Positions 44,611 to 56,966 of a stretch of DNA of 64,000 bases are shown here, in pieces. This stretch comes from Limonium bicolor (taxonomy: Eukaryota > Streptophyta > Magnoliopsida > Caryophyllales > Plumbaginaceae): NCBI GenBank assembly GCA_023374045.1, contig CM041776.1:317676722-317740721 (forward strand), written 5' to 3'. Both the position numbers and the translations under genes were made by a program. Under the pieces are notes generated by a model, which worked only from the letters and a program-made list of their open reading frames with translations, did not search any database and was not told the origin of the DNA. The stretch's first letter is position 1. Every line of letters starts with the position of its first letter.

Positions 44611-47600
44611 TCATTTCATATTTTCTACCCAAACACCCTCATCATGGTCAGATCGTGCGTAGAGCAAATCGTTTTCGGTATCATCAATCGAATCCGGTAA
44701 TCCAGTAGGAAACAAGGATGTTTCCTCTACAGTCTCATTTTCATCGTTATCCTCATTTTCATTTTCGATTACAACCGGCCTTCTTCCTGGAAGAACAACA
44801 GACCATCTGCAGTCTTTCGGATCCTCAACATACCACACTTGTTCGCAATCCTTTCCCAGAACAAATTGATCATCATTATAACCGTGTAACCGTGAAAGAT
44901 CAACCAAGGTAAGCCCTCCATCATTTTGGTACCCGCGTCGGTTGTCCACCCACTTGCACCGAAACAACAGAAAGGAATCAATGTCATAGTCTAGTTCCCA
45001 GATGTCCTCGATGACACCATAATACCAATTACTAACTGGTTGAGATCGGTTACCGCTGTGGTACTCAGTGGCAGCAGCTTCAATTTTTACCCCACTATTC
45101 TGGTTTATCGATTTGGCATCTTGACGTGCAGTGTAGTATGTATACCCACTAATATCATACCCCTCAAATGATGTAATATTAGTTTCAGGTCCGATTGCCA
45201 AACATCTGATCTCTTCGCTTACAGCTTCTGGATCTGATGATGCTAATGTCAACACATGATCTTTGAACCATTGGATAAAAACTCGGTTTTGTTCCTTTGT
45301 CAGCCAAATGTGGCCTTTCAAAGGATTTTGATGCCTTAACTCAACCATATGGGTTTCCAAATAAGGTTCAACAACCTCAAGATGTTGTAAGACAAACAAA
45401 TGTGCTTGATTAATAAGTAGACGTGAAACTTGCACGATCTTTCTACCAATAACACCTTTACCCTTAAACCTGCCATAGTGTCGTGGTTTTGGGATACCAA
45501 TAGACTCTGCCTCACTCAAATAATCGGTCACAAATTCCGTGACTTCCTCAGTCACTGTTGCTTCAACAATGCTCCCCTCTGGTCGATACCTATTCTTCAT
45601 TCTACTTTTCAGAATACCCATGTACCGTTCAAAAGGGTACATGTACTGTAAGTATACCGGACCACAAAACTGTATCTCTCGAACGATGTGCACAATTAGA
45701 TGTACCATTATATCAAAGAAATATGGTGGGAAATACATCTCTAGTTGACATAATGTGACAACAATTTCACGTTGTAGATCATCTAGAGACGTTACGTCAA
45801 TTGCCTTGGAGCAAACAGCGTTGAAAAAGAAACATAACCGAGTTAAAGCATTTCTGACATCAGATGGCAATATCCCTCGAATTGCGACCGGAAGAAGATG
45901 TAACATCAGTACATGATAATCGTGAGATTTCATGCCTAAAAGTTTTAAATCCTTCATCGATACAATGTTCTTCCAGTTTGAAGAGTACCCAGACGGTACT
46001 TTTACCGAGTGCAGACATTTGCAGAAACTAATCTTTTCAGCCTTTGAGAGCGTGTAGCATGCAGGAGGTAGGTAGATTCGTTTCCCGTTCTCTTGTGGGT
46101 GTAACTCCTTTCGTATACCCATGGTTTGCATGTCCTTTCTGATTTTCAATCCGTCTTTTGTTTTGCCGGGTATATTGAGTAAAGTCCCACTCACTGCCTC
46201 ACCAACGTTCTTCACAATGTGCATGATGTCTAAGCAGTGTCTCACAGAAATATGACGCCAATAAGGTAGTTCCCAAAAGATAGAACACTTTTTCCAAATG
46301 TTTTTCGCCGGTTTTGATGTGTTTCCAAATACATTTGCAATGTCCTTAACCTTTTCGTACACTTCCTCAGAGCTCAGAGGTAGACGGGCCACACGAGTTT
46401 CGGCTTGACCATTGAACAACTTTCTCTTCGTTACTCGATAAGGGTGATCTTCGGGGAGAAGACGTCGATGACACATATAAACATTCTTCCCACAATGTTT
46501 TAAACGGTCCGAACAAGTGTCTTCCTCGCAAATGGGACATGCAAATGCTCCTTTAACCGTGTAACCGGACAAGTTCCCATACGCAGGGAAGTCATTGACG
46601 GTACAGAACAACAAAGCCTTGAGCGTGAAATTCTCTCTTGCATAAGCATCATATACCACGGTCCCCTCATTCCACAATAGCTTCAGATCGTCGATCAGAG
46701 GGGCAAGGTACACATCAATGCTATTACCTGGCTGCTTGGGACCAGATATCAGGAGAGATAACATGATGTACTTTCGTTTCATACACAACCATGAGGGCAA
46801 ATTGTAGATCACTAGCAGAACAGGCCATGTACTATGTTGACTACTCAATGTGCCGTACGGGTTCATTCCATCAGTACATAACCCAAGCCTCAGATTCCTA
46901 TCTTCATGTCCGAAATGTTCTTTGTACCGTCTATTGATGTTTCTCCACTGAGGCCCATCTGCTGGATGTCTTAGTTTCTCATCACTCTTTCTACCCTCCG
47001 CATGCCATCGTATGTTCTTTGCATCTTTCGGATTCGCAAACAACCGTTTGAATCTGGGTATAATCGGCAAATACCAAACAAGTTTTGCTGGAGGGCTTTT
47101 TTTCTGAACGGAGGAGTACTCACCATCTTTATGCTTATACCGGGACAACGAACATTTCGGGCAATTGTCCAGATGTTCGTATTCACCCCTGTACAACACA
47201 CAGTTGTTTGGACACGCGTGAATTTTTTTGTACTCTACTCCCATTGGACACACCCATTTCTTTGCCTCATACGTGGTCGTAGGGAGACCGTTCTCATCCG
47301 GTAGCATATCATGAATCAGCTCGAGGAATGCCGTGAAACCTTTGTCACTCAATCCATATCTTCCCTTCAGGTTGAACAAATTCAATATAGCTGTCAATTT
47401 CGTGTACTTAGTGCAAGTAGGATACAACGCCGTTTTGGATGCGTCCAACAACCTTTGATACTCATCCGGCCGGTCGACAAAGTTATCCTCAACGTTATCA
47501 AGCATCTCGTCAATTTGTTCATCATGATAAGTCGACTCACTGTCAACATTGACTCCGGAAGCGCTTGGGAGTTCTGACTCGTTAGTAGTATCGAATGTCT

Positions 47601-47892
47601 GCTCGGTTCTTGAGTTACACCGATCGTGACTGTAGGAAGATGAAGCATTATCTTCAACACGTTCTCCATGAAAAATCCATTTTGTATAATGTGGCATGAA
47701 ACCACGGGTCTTCACATGGAGTTGTACGAGGTTGATGCTTGAATAATGTCTAACCACACCACAATCAACACAAGGACATGGAATTTTCTCCGCCTTTGTC
47801 CTGTCCTTGTGTTGCACTGCAGCTTTGCAAAACTCTTTCAGCATTTTGTCAAAATGTTCGCCTCTATCACCATACATCCAGTCACGCTCCAT
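44611..47892 (-). CDS. TNP2-like (TnpD) transposase of the CACTA element
   Basis: An uninterrupted frame of 1100 codons opens at 47913; the better start is the Met at 47890-47892 (MERDWMYG), the conserved beginning of this family, giving 1093 residues. In order: a transposase-associated N-terminal domain with a CPCVDC zinc-binding cluster (about residues 1-80), the Transposase_21 catalytic domain (about 300-560; LGLCTDGMNPYG, IDVYLAPLIDDLKLLWNEG, FACPICEEDT, CLDIMHIVKNV), DUF4218 (about 670-800; KSHDYHVLMLHLLPV, YLQYMYPFERYMGILK), and DUF4216 (about 980-1060). The protein would bind the terminal repeats and cut the element out. No stops or frameshifts interrupt it, so it may still be functional. 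It lies divergent from nothing: both CACTA genes run the same way. Confidence 0.93.
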   Translation of the reverse strand: MERDWMYGDRGEHFDKMLKEFCKAAVQHKDRTKAEKIPCPCVDCGVVRHYSSINLVQLHVKTRGFMPHYTKWIFHGERVEDNASSSYSHDRCNSRTEQTFDTTNESELPSASGVNVDSESTYHDEQIDEMLDNVEDNFVDRPDEYQRLLDASKTALYPTCTKYTKLTAILNLFNLKGRYGLSDKGFTAFLELIHDMLPDENGLPTTTYEAKKWVCPMGVEYKKIHACPNNCVLYRGEYEHLDNCPKCSLSRYKHKDGEYSSVQKKSPPAKLVWYLPIIPRFKRLFANPKDAKNIRWHAEGRKSDEKLRHPADGPQWRNINRRYKEHFGHEDRNLRLGLCTDGMNPYGTLSSQHSTWPVLLVIYNLPSWLCMKRKYIMLSLLISGPKQPGNSIDVYLAPLIDDLKLLWNEGTVVYDAYARENFTLKALLFCTVNDFPAYGNLSGYTVKGAFACPICEEDTCSDRLKHCGKNVYMCHRRLLPEDHPYRVTKRKLFNGQAETRVARLPLSSEEVYEKVKDIANVFGNTSKPAKNIWKKCSIFWELPYWRHISVRHCLDIMHIVKNVGEAVSGTLLNIPGKTKDGLKIRKDMQTMGIRKELHPQENGKRIYLPPACYTLSKAEKISFCKCLHSVKVPSGYSSNWKNIVSMKDLKLLGMKSHDYHVLMLHLLPVAIRGILPSDVRNALTRLCFFFNAVCSKAIDVTSLDDLQREIVVTLCQLEMYFPPYFFDIMVHLIVHIVREIQFCGPVYLQYMYPFERYMGILKSRMKNRYRPEGSIVEATVTEEVTEFVTDYLSEAESIGIPKPRHYGRFKGKGVIGRKIVQVSRLLINQAHLFVLQHLEVVEPYLETHMVELRHQNPLKGHIWLTKEQNRVFIQWFKDHVLTLASSDPEAVSEEIRCLAIGPETNITSFEGYDISGYTYYTARQDAKSINQNSGVKIEAAATEYHSGNRSQPVSNWYYGVIEDIWELDYDIDSFLLFRCKWVDNRRGYQNDGGLTLVDLSRLHGYNDDQFVLGKDCEQVWYVEDPKDCRWSVVLPGRRPVVIENENEDNDENETVEETSLFPTGLPDSIDDTENDLLYARSDHDEGVWVENMK

Positions 47893-47937
47893 ACTACATG
47901 TGCAACAGATCACAGGTGTGAGTTAGAGCCTTTGTAG

Positions 47938-50327
47938 AATATGGCCTGTATTAAGTTGCACATGTTTATTTCTTAATGGAGCATGACTGGGATGATTGTC
48001 AATTAGTCTAGCCTAACTCTAAGGTTGCAAACACAAATAAACTAGCATTTTAAATTTAAGAAATTGTTGCACTTCTAAAACAGAAACCGGTGTTTAAAAC
48101 AATATTACGAATACTTTTTCTACAAAAAATTCGGCATGACCTTTGCATAATTGTACACATCCCGTGCTTATTATTCAGCACTCACCAAAGTCATCACAAC
48201 CACAAACATTCCAACAATGGCAGCAACCAACAATTAAAATAAATCAATTCTTTACTAGCTAACTGAAAACCAATTGCAAATTCAGATCATCAAATCAACG
48301 CTTTCAATTCTCCACTGTATAAGTTCAAACCGGTTTAGAGATTAACAAAGAATCGAGAGTTAAAATACGTACTTGTTTTTTAAGGATTTATGGACAGGGG
48401 AGACTGGTTCCTGAGAGGTACGCTTCTGTGTGAGAGATGCAGCAATACCACTTCTGATATGTCTCTGCAAGGGAGCAACAAAAAATAAATTACAAAAGAA
48501 ATGCATCAACAAATAGGGAATGAAGCAAAATTATGTACTAGAACTTATATTTAAATACATAATTGCATTTATTAAACAAAAAATAAGGTTTAGTTACTTA
48601 CTTGTGCACAGAGGAGGAAAGTGCAACAGTAATGGAAGAAGGCAGGAAACAAGAGACGTGACTCACGGACTTGAATGTAGTGAGACCTGATAAAAAAAAT
48701 TAGATATTGTTAGACATATACACATACATCAAACAATATTCATTACGAAGAGATTTAAAAAAAAACGGCATGACTTTTGCATAATTTTACCTATCCCATG
48801 CTTATTATTAAGCATTCACCAACCATTCATCAACACAAATTTCCATCACAAATCAAACTAATACCAACTTTATCCATCAAACCAAATTTTAATAATTTGT
48901 GGAAATCAAATACAAAGTAAAAAAAAGACACAACCATGCCTATTATTAAGCATTCACCAATTATTCAACAACACAAATTTCAACCATAAACCAAACTAAT
49001 ATATATCAAATTTATTCATCAAACGAAATTCCAATAATTTGTGGAAATCAAATACAAAGTACAAAAGAGAAAAATGATAAGTTAGATTATATTACCGGTT
49101 CGAAAATGAATTGTTCTCCGCTCCGCTTTCAATATACCATCAAATGGTAAAGAAGCTTCTTAAGTATTTATCTGTAGAGACACAAATACGTATAGACACA
49201 AGAGAAACTCAGTAGTTGTGTTTGTTCCTTATATGCAGTTAGGTTGCAAATTTACAGTGAGTGAACAGAATGAAGAGAATGAAGAGTTAAATTAAAAAAA
49301 ATTTACCGGTTTCTAAATGAATTGTTTTCAGCCCCTCTTCTCAATCGGGCGTGCGAGACGCGTGTAGCCAATCTCTACAGAGGCAACGCATAAAGATTGA
49401 ACAACATTCAGATCAATTAGAATAATTTTATATTAAACTTAACGACTATACAATACTCATATATATATATATATATACACTACCGAATGTTTATTAGTAT
49501 TTTTACCAATGAATGAAGTTGTTCATAACAACTCATAAATGACAAGATCAAACTATAACTTACATAACAACCTAAATTGTATTTTTCATGTTTAACATGT
49601 TATCCATAATTTTCAATATACCACTTATGCATCACACTCTTGTATTAACGATAATATAATATCATAATCAAATATGTAAATTATAAACATTATCGTTAGC
49701 TCATTCAAACAAGCACAATAAGAATTTTTTTTAGTATAACGCTAATACAATCTACAGAGAGTGGGGAACTTAGTGTCAAAGATGATAACTCATCAACTCG
49801 ACTACATTGTTTATGAAGACAAGGAGAAACTCTTAATTGCTTAACTTATATTACTTGTTCGAACAAGTAAACTTACATTTGTGATTAGTACAAATTTTGC
49901 TTAACTTATATAACTAGCAGAGATCTCACTCACCAATGTATATTTACAATGTATATTTACTTATGAAATGTGAATTAACAAGTAATTTTAAGTGGACAAA
50001 TAAGCTAACCTAACTATACTTAAACAAATAATGCTCAAACATTGTTCCACCCCATATATAAGCATAATAAATCTAGCCCAAATAAGCTAACCTAACTATA
50101 CTTAAAAGAAGGGCCAAAAACAGCACAAAAATTCACTCGGACATTTCGTCGAACACCTTGTGTGCATACATAAATTTAATAGTTTAACAACCAAATCTTG
50201 CAAAGATTTCACACACACAATAAATATCATCATCCACAATCACAATGTGACAACAATCTATCAATTTTAACAACACATTAACAATTAAATAAACAAAATC
50301 GAAAATCAAAGTTAGGGTTGCTCTCAC
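47938..50327 (-). other. Probable 5' leader region of the CACTA transposase gene
   Basis: There is no coding frame. Two short stretches on the minus strand are bounded by plausible splice sites (about 48600-48680 and 48371-48462, each followed by GTAAGT or GTACGT), so they may be non-coding leader exons. The rest is AT-rich, with an (AT)n run at 49459-49477. Inference only. Confidence 0.35.
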
Positions 50328-50470
50328 CTAGCTAGCGCCTCTGTTGCTGGGCGGGAGACGGCGGCGACGACACCGACCACCGACGGCGCGACGCAGGCGA
50401 AGGCGGGTGGAGGAGGAGGGCGGGCGACGGCGGTCTGGTGGTGGTGGCGTCGGGGGTTCGCACCTCGCCG
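50328..50470 (-). promoter_or_regulatory. GC-rich first-exon candidate of the CACTA transcripts
   Basis: A sharply GC-rich and CpG-rich island (GGCGGCGACGACACCGACCA) in AT-rich surroundings, next to the right terminal repeats. On the minus strand it ends in TAG followed by GTGAGAG, a good splice donor at 50326-50327. It could be a transcribed 5' leader exon. Confidence 0.4.
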
Positions 50471-50547
50471 CGAGAGAACAGAGAGAGGGGTTAATTAGGG
50501 GCTAATGAATTCGTAATTGTGTCGAGGGGGTCTGGGGGTTTAATTAA

Positions 50548-50880
50548 AACGATCTATTTCGGCGGTTCCTAACAAAGAACCGCCGAAATAGACCATATTT
50601 AATAATAAAAAAAATAAAAATACCTATTTCGGCGGTTCCTAACAAAGAACCGCCGAAATAGGTCGTTTTAATTAAAAAAGAAAAGAAAAATAGAAACACC
50701 TATTTCGGCGGTTCTTTGTTAGGAACCGCCGAAATAGGTATTTTTATTTTTTTTATTATTAAATATGGTCTATTTCGGCGGTTCCTAACAAAGAACCGCC
50801 GAAATAGGCCCCTTCTTTACAGACCGCATACATCTCTGGCCCCTATTTCGGCGGTTTTATCTACAACCGCCGAAATAGGG
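50548..50880. repeat. Right subterminal hairpins of the CACTA
   Basis: Five hairpins of CTATTTCGGCGGTT(CCT)AACAAAGAACCGCCGAAATAG type lie in a row. The left end has mostly a TCTCGG variant, so the two ends have diverged or been amplified separately. Confidence 0.9.
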
Positions 50881-50913
50881 GCGTCGAAATAGATGTTTTT
50901 TGTACTAGTGATA

Positions 50914-52122
50914 GTTCGGTGTTAAAAGAAATTTCTCATGGTGTAGCCATGTTTGAGGTCTGGACCAAGTCCAGCTTCTCGCTGACTAGGATGTTCTAAA
51001 TACAGTGGTCGGGCCGTCAGGCCTTTCCAAGGTTTCATTCTTCCAGTTTTATGATGTGTAATCCTGTAGTTGCTTCATTGCAGTCGCGGTACAGTACTGT
51101 GTACTTGTGGTGTGTTAGGGTTCCTCTACATGTTCCTGTTCTTTCTGCACTTGTCGTGGCAAGTGCGTGGTACTGGTGGTTTTTGGGTAAACCTATACCG
51201 GTCATGGTATGGTTTCCACTCGTATTTGGTAGTCTTGTCGACTCTTCCCTTGATCTTATTGATCAATGTTTGGGATACTCGATCTTTTAAGTAACTTCTC
51301 AATGGTCTTGACATGGCCGTCGTGGACCGGGATGCTTCGCCAATCCTTGGATACTCCCATTTATTTATCTTGTGTTTTTCCTTGTTGCTCGTTCCCACAA
51401 GTTTACTGTGGTTATTGAGCCTTAGTTGGTTTAGGCACTACTCTTGTAGTCCTATCGGATTATATCCCGTGGATGTTCTCGTAGTTGAGTAAGCATACTG
51501 GCCAGGTATTGTAACCTTGACGGCGTTGTAGTTTCTGAGTTAATTACTCCCGACTATGCCCTTAGTCAACTAGTATACCACTGGTGGTATTATTTAGCTA
51601 TTACTGTCCCGTAGACTTATGTCTCGAGTTCTATTATTGTTCTTCCTTCCGCGCCGCTGCACACTTAGTGCTCCTTTTCCTGCTGCTGATTGATTAGCCA
51701 GGTTTCACGACTGCTAAGCATGTCGCCCCATGCTATTGTAAGTTGTAGCCTCTTTATGGCTGGAGTGCTCATTCTACCGCTATTAAGTGCGGGTATCGTT
51801 GTTCAACCGGGATCCATCTCCGGGACTTCCAATTCTTGGAGTCTGCTATATGTCATGTTCCTTGTTTACTGTATGATTACTTCACAACTGCCAGATCGGG
51901 TTTTCCCGAGCATGAGAGGACTTTCCTTCTCTCTGGCGTTCCTTCCCAAGTTATACAATGGGTTTGTGGAGGGCGGGTCTGATATTGTAGGTATCCGGTA
52001 CTCACCGGTAGTCCCTAACTAGCATATCTCTAATGCTAACACTCAGCCCTTAGCCCTAAGCTTCTAATTCCTAACTCGGTATTTCCTAAGCTCGGTATTT
52101 CCAGTCATCAGAGCGATACTTC
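50914..52122. other. Internal region of the LTR retrotransposon, right part, non-coding
   Basis: The sequence between the CACTA and the primer site of the 5' LTR, where gag would begin. On the minus strand stops occur in all frames and no gag motif is recognised. Confidence 0.55.
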
Positions 52123-52134
52123 GCTCTAATACCA
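52123..52134 (-). promoter_or_regulatory. Primer binding site (initiator Met tRNA type)
   Basis: On the minus strand TGGTATTAGAGC lies five bases inside the 5' LTR. It differs by one base from TGGTATCAGAGC, the complement of the plant initiator methionine tRNA 3' end, the usual primer of Ty3 and Ty1 elements in plants. Confidence 0.85.
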
Positions 52135-52139
52135 CTTTT

Positions 52140-55100
52140 TGTAACACCCCTACCGCTAATACCGTCATTACCGTCCAATCACAACGTACTTACATACCTT
52201 CGCAGCGGATACTTACATACACAACGGTGGGTGATACAATGTCGTTAGCCACCCACGTGACTAACAAGGCTACTACTACTACTACATACAGCATCGGTCT
52301 GATGGACCGGAATATCCGAGTGCTACACAAATACTATCCTTACTACAATTACAACCAAGTACTACAACTTCACATTCAATACAATGCTCCATAAGTTCAA
52401 TACAATATAATACACCGAGTTTACTAAGATCCTTATACAAATACAATACCACTTTCAATTTCATACATACTCATCAAGAGTCTAGTATCTACCCATTCCT
52501 CACAAGCTACCTACTTTCTAAGTACAAGGTATACCCCTTGGTACACTTCTACAACAAGGCTACAAGCCTTATACAATTTACTACTATCTACATTTCGCTC
52601 CTACCTATCCAAACTTAGCTGTCGGTCTCTTACAGTGATCATGTCCGCTTCGGGTACCTGCACACTAAAAACGTTGCCCCTAGGGGCTCAGCTTTCGCTG
52701 CATATGACTTCCGCATACCCCGTGAACTAGCGAGGGTACGCCGACCACTTGGTCGAATACATGCAATTCATTTTATGCATACATGCTTTCATACATCATA
52801 CTACAATACTACACAAGGAATACATACATACACTTCAATACATACAAGGAAGACAATACCGGTCAACCAATACATACTTACCTTCTTCCGAAATACACAT
52901 ACACAATTCATACACAATACATACACAATACTCAATACTTGTTAGCTCCATTTGTCCACCCGGGTTAATCGGGTGGAGATTACTCTTTTACTCGGGGTCA
53001 ATGACTTACACCAGCCAAGACCATTACTCATACAATACTTACTTTACTTACTACTTACTCAAGTCAAGTCGTCGGGACCTCCGGCCCGGGGACTACTCTG
53101 TCCCACCACCGGGATTTACTTGGTTCACTAATCCAGGATGCTACCCATTTAAGGGGTTTGGGCCGTGGACCAGCTTAAGAACCAGGAATCAGATCCAACC
53201 TCTTGTGTCTCCTCATCCTCACGCGTGGCTGAAACTATATCGGACTTCTACTCATTCCAATTTACTCAATACTTACGTTAGGAGTTAGGTAGTTAGGAAT
53301 TAGTAGAAGTCACACATCCAAGCCACATACACAAATACGTTGCTCATATACACATCCATACAAGATACAATACAATACACAAGTACAATACAAGGTACGA
53401 ATTCACTTCATCTTCATCCACATATTTCATGAATTATACAAACTAGTGTTCAAGACAATATATATCAAGAACAACCCAAAGCAAGCACAAGTAAGTGCAA
53501 TATAGTCCGATTCATGCATTTATCTTATTTAGGTGTAAGCACACAAATCAGGGTAACCAGGTTAGGATACAGAGCATGAAGAAATCATACCTTTTTCCGG
53601 AATTTACTTTACCGGGTGTTCCCTTGTTCCTTTGGTTCGCTCTCGTTCCTCGAGTCTCATTCTCGAACCTCCGGCTACATGCCAAATGGTTCCATTAAGA
53701 CTAAGCATTTCACTACATGCATAATTACTACTCCCGTACTTACCCCGTTATCCCGTTATTTCGATTTAACTTAACGTTCTTAAACTTACAATTTTCTTAA
53801 TTACTTCTCATACTTGTTTACACCTCTTAGGGCCTCTAAACATCATTAATCAAGTACTAATTATCTTATACTATCATTATCATTCATTACCTTACCTTAA
53901 AACCCACTTAATAGGCTTAAGACTCATTTTTGGTGTTGCGGGACCTTGTCCTGGTCCTTAGTCCCGGACCAACACTGGTCTAAAGTCTCGGCTGAATTTT
54001 TTTTATGGTCCGGGACCTTGTCCCCATCTCAAGTCCCGGACCAGGTGTTTGTTCAAACTCTCGGCAAGATTTCCATTTTGGTCCGGGAGTTTATACACCA
54101 CTTAAGTCCCGGACCTGTATTTTACTTAAGTCACGGACATGTTTCAAGGGGTGGTCCGGGTCCTTGTATGGGACTTAAGTCCCGGACCACCCTACACTTA
54201 CAACTCTCGGCCTGAATTTTATACTAATCCGGGACTTAGTCATGGACTTAAGTCCCGGACCCTGCTATATTTTCTACAGATTTACAGTTTTTAAAATTTT
54301 ACATTGCTAACTTTGCCTATTTAATTCCCCATTTTTCCTACACTTAATCCCACATGTTTGAGCACCTAATTAAGCTTCTAAACATGCTCAAATCCATTAC
54401 TAACTTCCCACTTCTTTTCATACTAATTCACACCCTTCACCTTCTACATTTTCATTTCAACACTTGTAAATTCTCCCTAGTTTTGTTTTGCTACAGATTT
54501 TGGTTCCTACTTCCTCCATACATTGTCCCATCTCCTAATACCATTTCCAAGACCTACAATGCATTATCTTAGCTCTTCAAGTTCAACACTCATCTTACTA
54601 GGTCTTGCACACTAATTTTTCCTAGTTTCTACAATGCATTTCTACACTTCTTGCTGCAGATTTTACATCCTTTCTTCCTTATACTACAACTACTACTCCA
54701 TGATTACTAAACATCCCTACTAGCTCCAATACACACCTTGGTTCTCCCATTCACCAAGTCATCCATAAATGCACAATCCCTACCAAAATTTTGCCATAGT
54801 TCACCTACTTTTCTTACTTAGCCACATACATCCTTTCTTGCCAAAATCATTCCTAATCTAGCCACACCCATACAAGGGTCCTACCAGCACACAAGGCAAC
54901 ATCAATACTCCAATACTTCCATCAAACAACAATACCAATACTCATACACAATTTACTTGGCTTCAAGGCCTACAATTCACATACTTGCTCACAAATACTC
55001 AAACTTCATAAACTTCAATACTAATACAAGATTTTGGGTTCTTTAAATTGGTTTACCCATTCCCATTACTCTAATGCATTAAATTTAGCATTTAAGAATG

Positions 55101-56449
55101 AGCTCTTACCTTAAGCTCTTATTTCCTTCATTTCTTTTCCAATTCTCCTCCTTCTCTCTTTCTTGCACAAAATCGGTCATATGGGGAATGGAGTTTTCAA
55201 ACTCCATTCCCATCACCCAAAGCACACAAAAACAATTGTAATTAAAATACTAACCCTTAGATTTATACTAATTCATTGAAGTGCTTAAAACACAATTTCT
55301 AGGGTTTACCTTTGGAGTGTTTTAGGAGGGGTTTTAGCCCTTGGTTCAAGAAGGTGATTCCACCACCATTGCAAGGTTGGAGTTATGCTCAAAAGAGAGA
55401 GAAAAATAGAGCATTACAAAGGAGGTAAAAATCGGCTACAAAGAATGGTGAAGGAAACTTGAGTTTTTCATGGAGATTATTACCTTAATGGAGAGAGGAG
55501 ACTCCAAGCTACACATTGATGCTATTTTCTCTTTGAATGGGGAAAACCCATGGAGATGAACTTCCTCATTTTGAGATTTTGAAAATATAGAAAGATAGAT
55601 CTTGGAGAGAGGAGCAAGAATATGTAAATTATTTTACATTTGGAGCTTAGATGAAGCTTGTACAAGGGAGGAAGTGAGGGCTGCCATTGGAGGCTGGTGA
55701 GGAGCTCAAAAATCGCCCATAATCAGAGAAAGAAGAAGAGAGGAAACAGGAGGGAGGGAGTACTCACGGTGGGAAAAAGAAAGAATAGGAGAGAGAGAAG
55801 AAAAAGTGAGGAAAGAGAGTATTTGTTTTACTTTTTGTACTTTATCCCACTTTTGCTTGTTTTGACTTATTTTAGTAGCTAACTAGTCATGTGAGAGGGC
55901 TGCTTTATTTAATTAAAACCGGTCCCCTATGTACACAAGAGCTGGAGCGCTTTTCATCTTTTACAGAAAACACTCGTTAATTTACCCGGTTTAGCACTAT
56001 TCACTAACCGGGTCCGTTTATGGAATTTTCTCGTTTCTTTAATTTTATTGGTTATTAAGCTTCCATTAATGCTTAATTATTGTTATTTAATGATTTATAA
56101 TTTTTACGGGTTCGTTTGACCACTTAAAGTCACGTTTTCGGGTTTTCTCAAAAAACGTGCGCTAAAGCTCTATTAGCTTTTTAATACATTATTTAGATCC
56201 GTTTTCTTCGGGAGATGTTCCCATATATTATTTTGGCCTTATTAAGCCCTAGGAATCCATATAATACGCTAACCGAGGTCTCGTACCTCCTATGGTCATT
56301 TAACGCTTATTTAGCGTTTTTTGCTTTTTAAGTGTTTCCTCATTTTTTTTGGATTTATTTTTCCTTATCAAAATTACTTAGGCACTATTAGGATCTTAAA
56401 TACGGATTAAAATAATCTTAATCACTATATTTAAGTTCGGGGTATTTCA
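52140..56449 (-). repeat. 5' LTR (element on minus strand)
   Basis: It runs from TGTAACACCCCTACCGC to GGGGTATTTCA on the plus strand and matches 31807-36082. It keeps the TG..CA ends. Differences between the LTRs are a minority of positions, in line with a moderately old insertion. Confidence 0.93.
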
Positions 56450-56462
56450 AACATGGTACAAT

Positions 56463-56966
56463 TAGGGATGACAATGGGTCGGGTTCGGGTCGGGTGATGC
56501 TCCACCCGACCCGTCACCCGTTTTTCACCCGCATCACCCGACCCATCACCTGCAACTTCATCACCCGTCACCCGTTTTTATTTTATTTTTCAGCAAGAAT
56601 TTTTTTGTTTTTAACACCTTATATAAGCTTAAATTTTCAAAAAAATACACTCATATTTGTTCAATAATACATAACACATCAACTAATGTCAATAACATAC
56701 TCAAACCATAGAGTATTAACCAAAATATTTCCAAATTGTCTCAACAAATATGGGATAAGTATATTTTTTTATTTAATATAATACATAAGGGTGACGGGTT
56801 GGGGAAACGGGTTAGGTGACCAGGTGAAAAATGTTCACCCGACCCGACCCGTCATCCGCACCCGTTTCACCTGTCACCCATTTTCACCCGTTTTTTTTAT
56901 TTTCACCCATTTTAACGGGTCGGGTGGTCGGGTGACACGGACACCCGTCACCCACTGCCATCCCTA
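56463..56966. mobile_element. hAT-like MITE with GGGTCGGGT/ACCCGACCC ends
   Basis: The left end TAGGGATGACAATGGGTCGG and the right end CCACTGCCATCCCTA are inverted repeats, each side rich in CACCCGACCCGTCACCCG. The flanks GGTACAAT and GATGCAAT agree at 6 of 8 positions. No coding capacity. It lies between the retrotransposon and the Harbinger pseudogene. Confidence 0.65.

Larger units (their letters stand above)
40554..50910 (-). mobile_element. Complete CACTA (En/Spm) DNA transposon, 10.36 kb
   Basis: The left end is CACTAGTAGAAAAAGG and the right end, reversed, is CACTAGTACAAAAAAC. ATA flanks both ends (40551-40553 and 50911-50913), the 3 bp duplication of this superfamily. Subterminal regions are filled with CTATTTCGGCGGTT hairpins. 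Both genes lie on the minus strand: a TNP2-like transposase, and downstream a Transposase_24/C48-protease gene. Intact ends and a long transposase frame suggest a fairly young copy. It is inserted in the LTR retrotransposon. Confidence 0.95.
31807..56449 (-). mobile_element. LTR retrotransposon, non-autonomous, carrying a nested CACTA
   Basis: AACAT flanks both ends (31802-31806 and 56450-56454), a perfect 5 bp duplication. Two 4.3 kb LTRs, a primer site and a polypurine tract define a minus-strand element: its 5' LTR is at 52140-56449 and its 3' LTR at 31807-36082. After removing the CACTA (40554-50910) the internal region is about 5.7 kb. It has no open frame over about 130 codons, and none of the protease, reverse transcriptase or integrase motifs was recognised. 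LTR size, primer site and the GAGGACAAAGTTTCTTAAGG stretch before the polypurine tract recall Tekay/Del-type Ty3 elements. It is either a large non-coding derivative or badly decayed. Confidence 0.85.
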
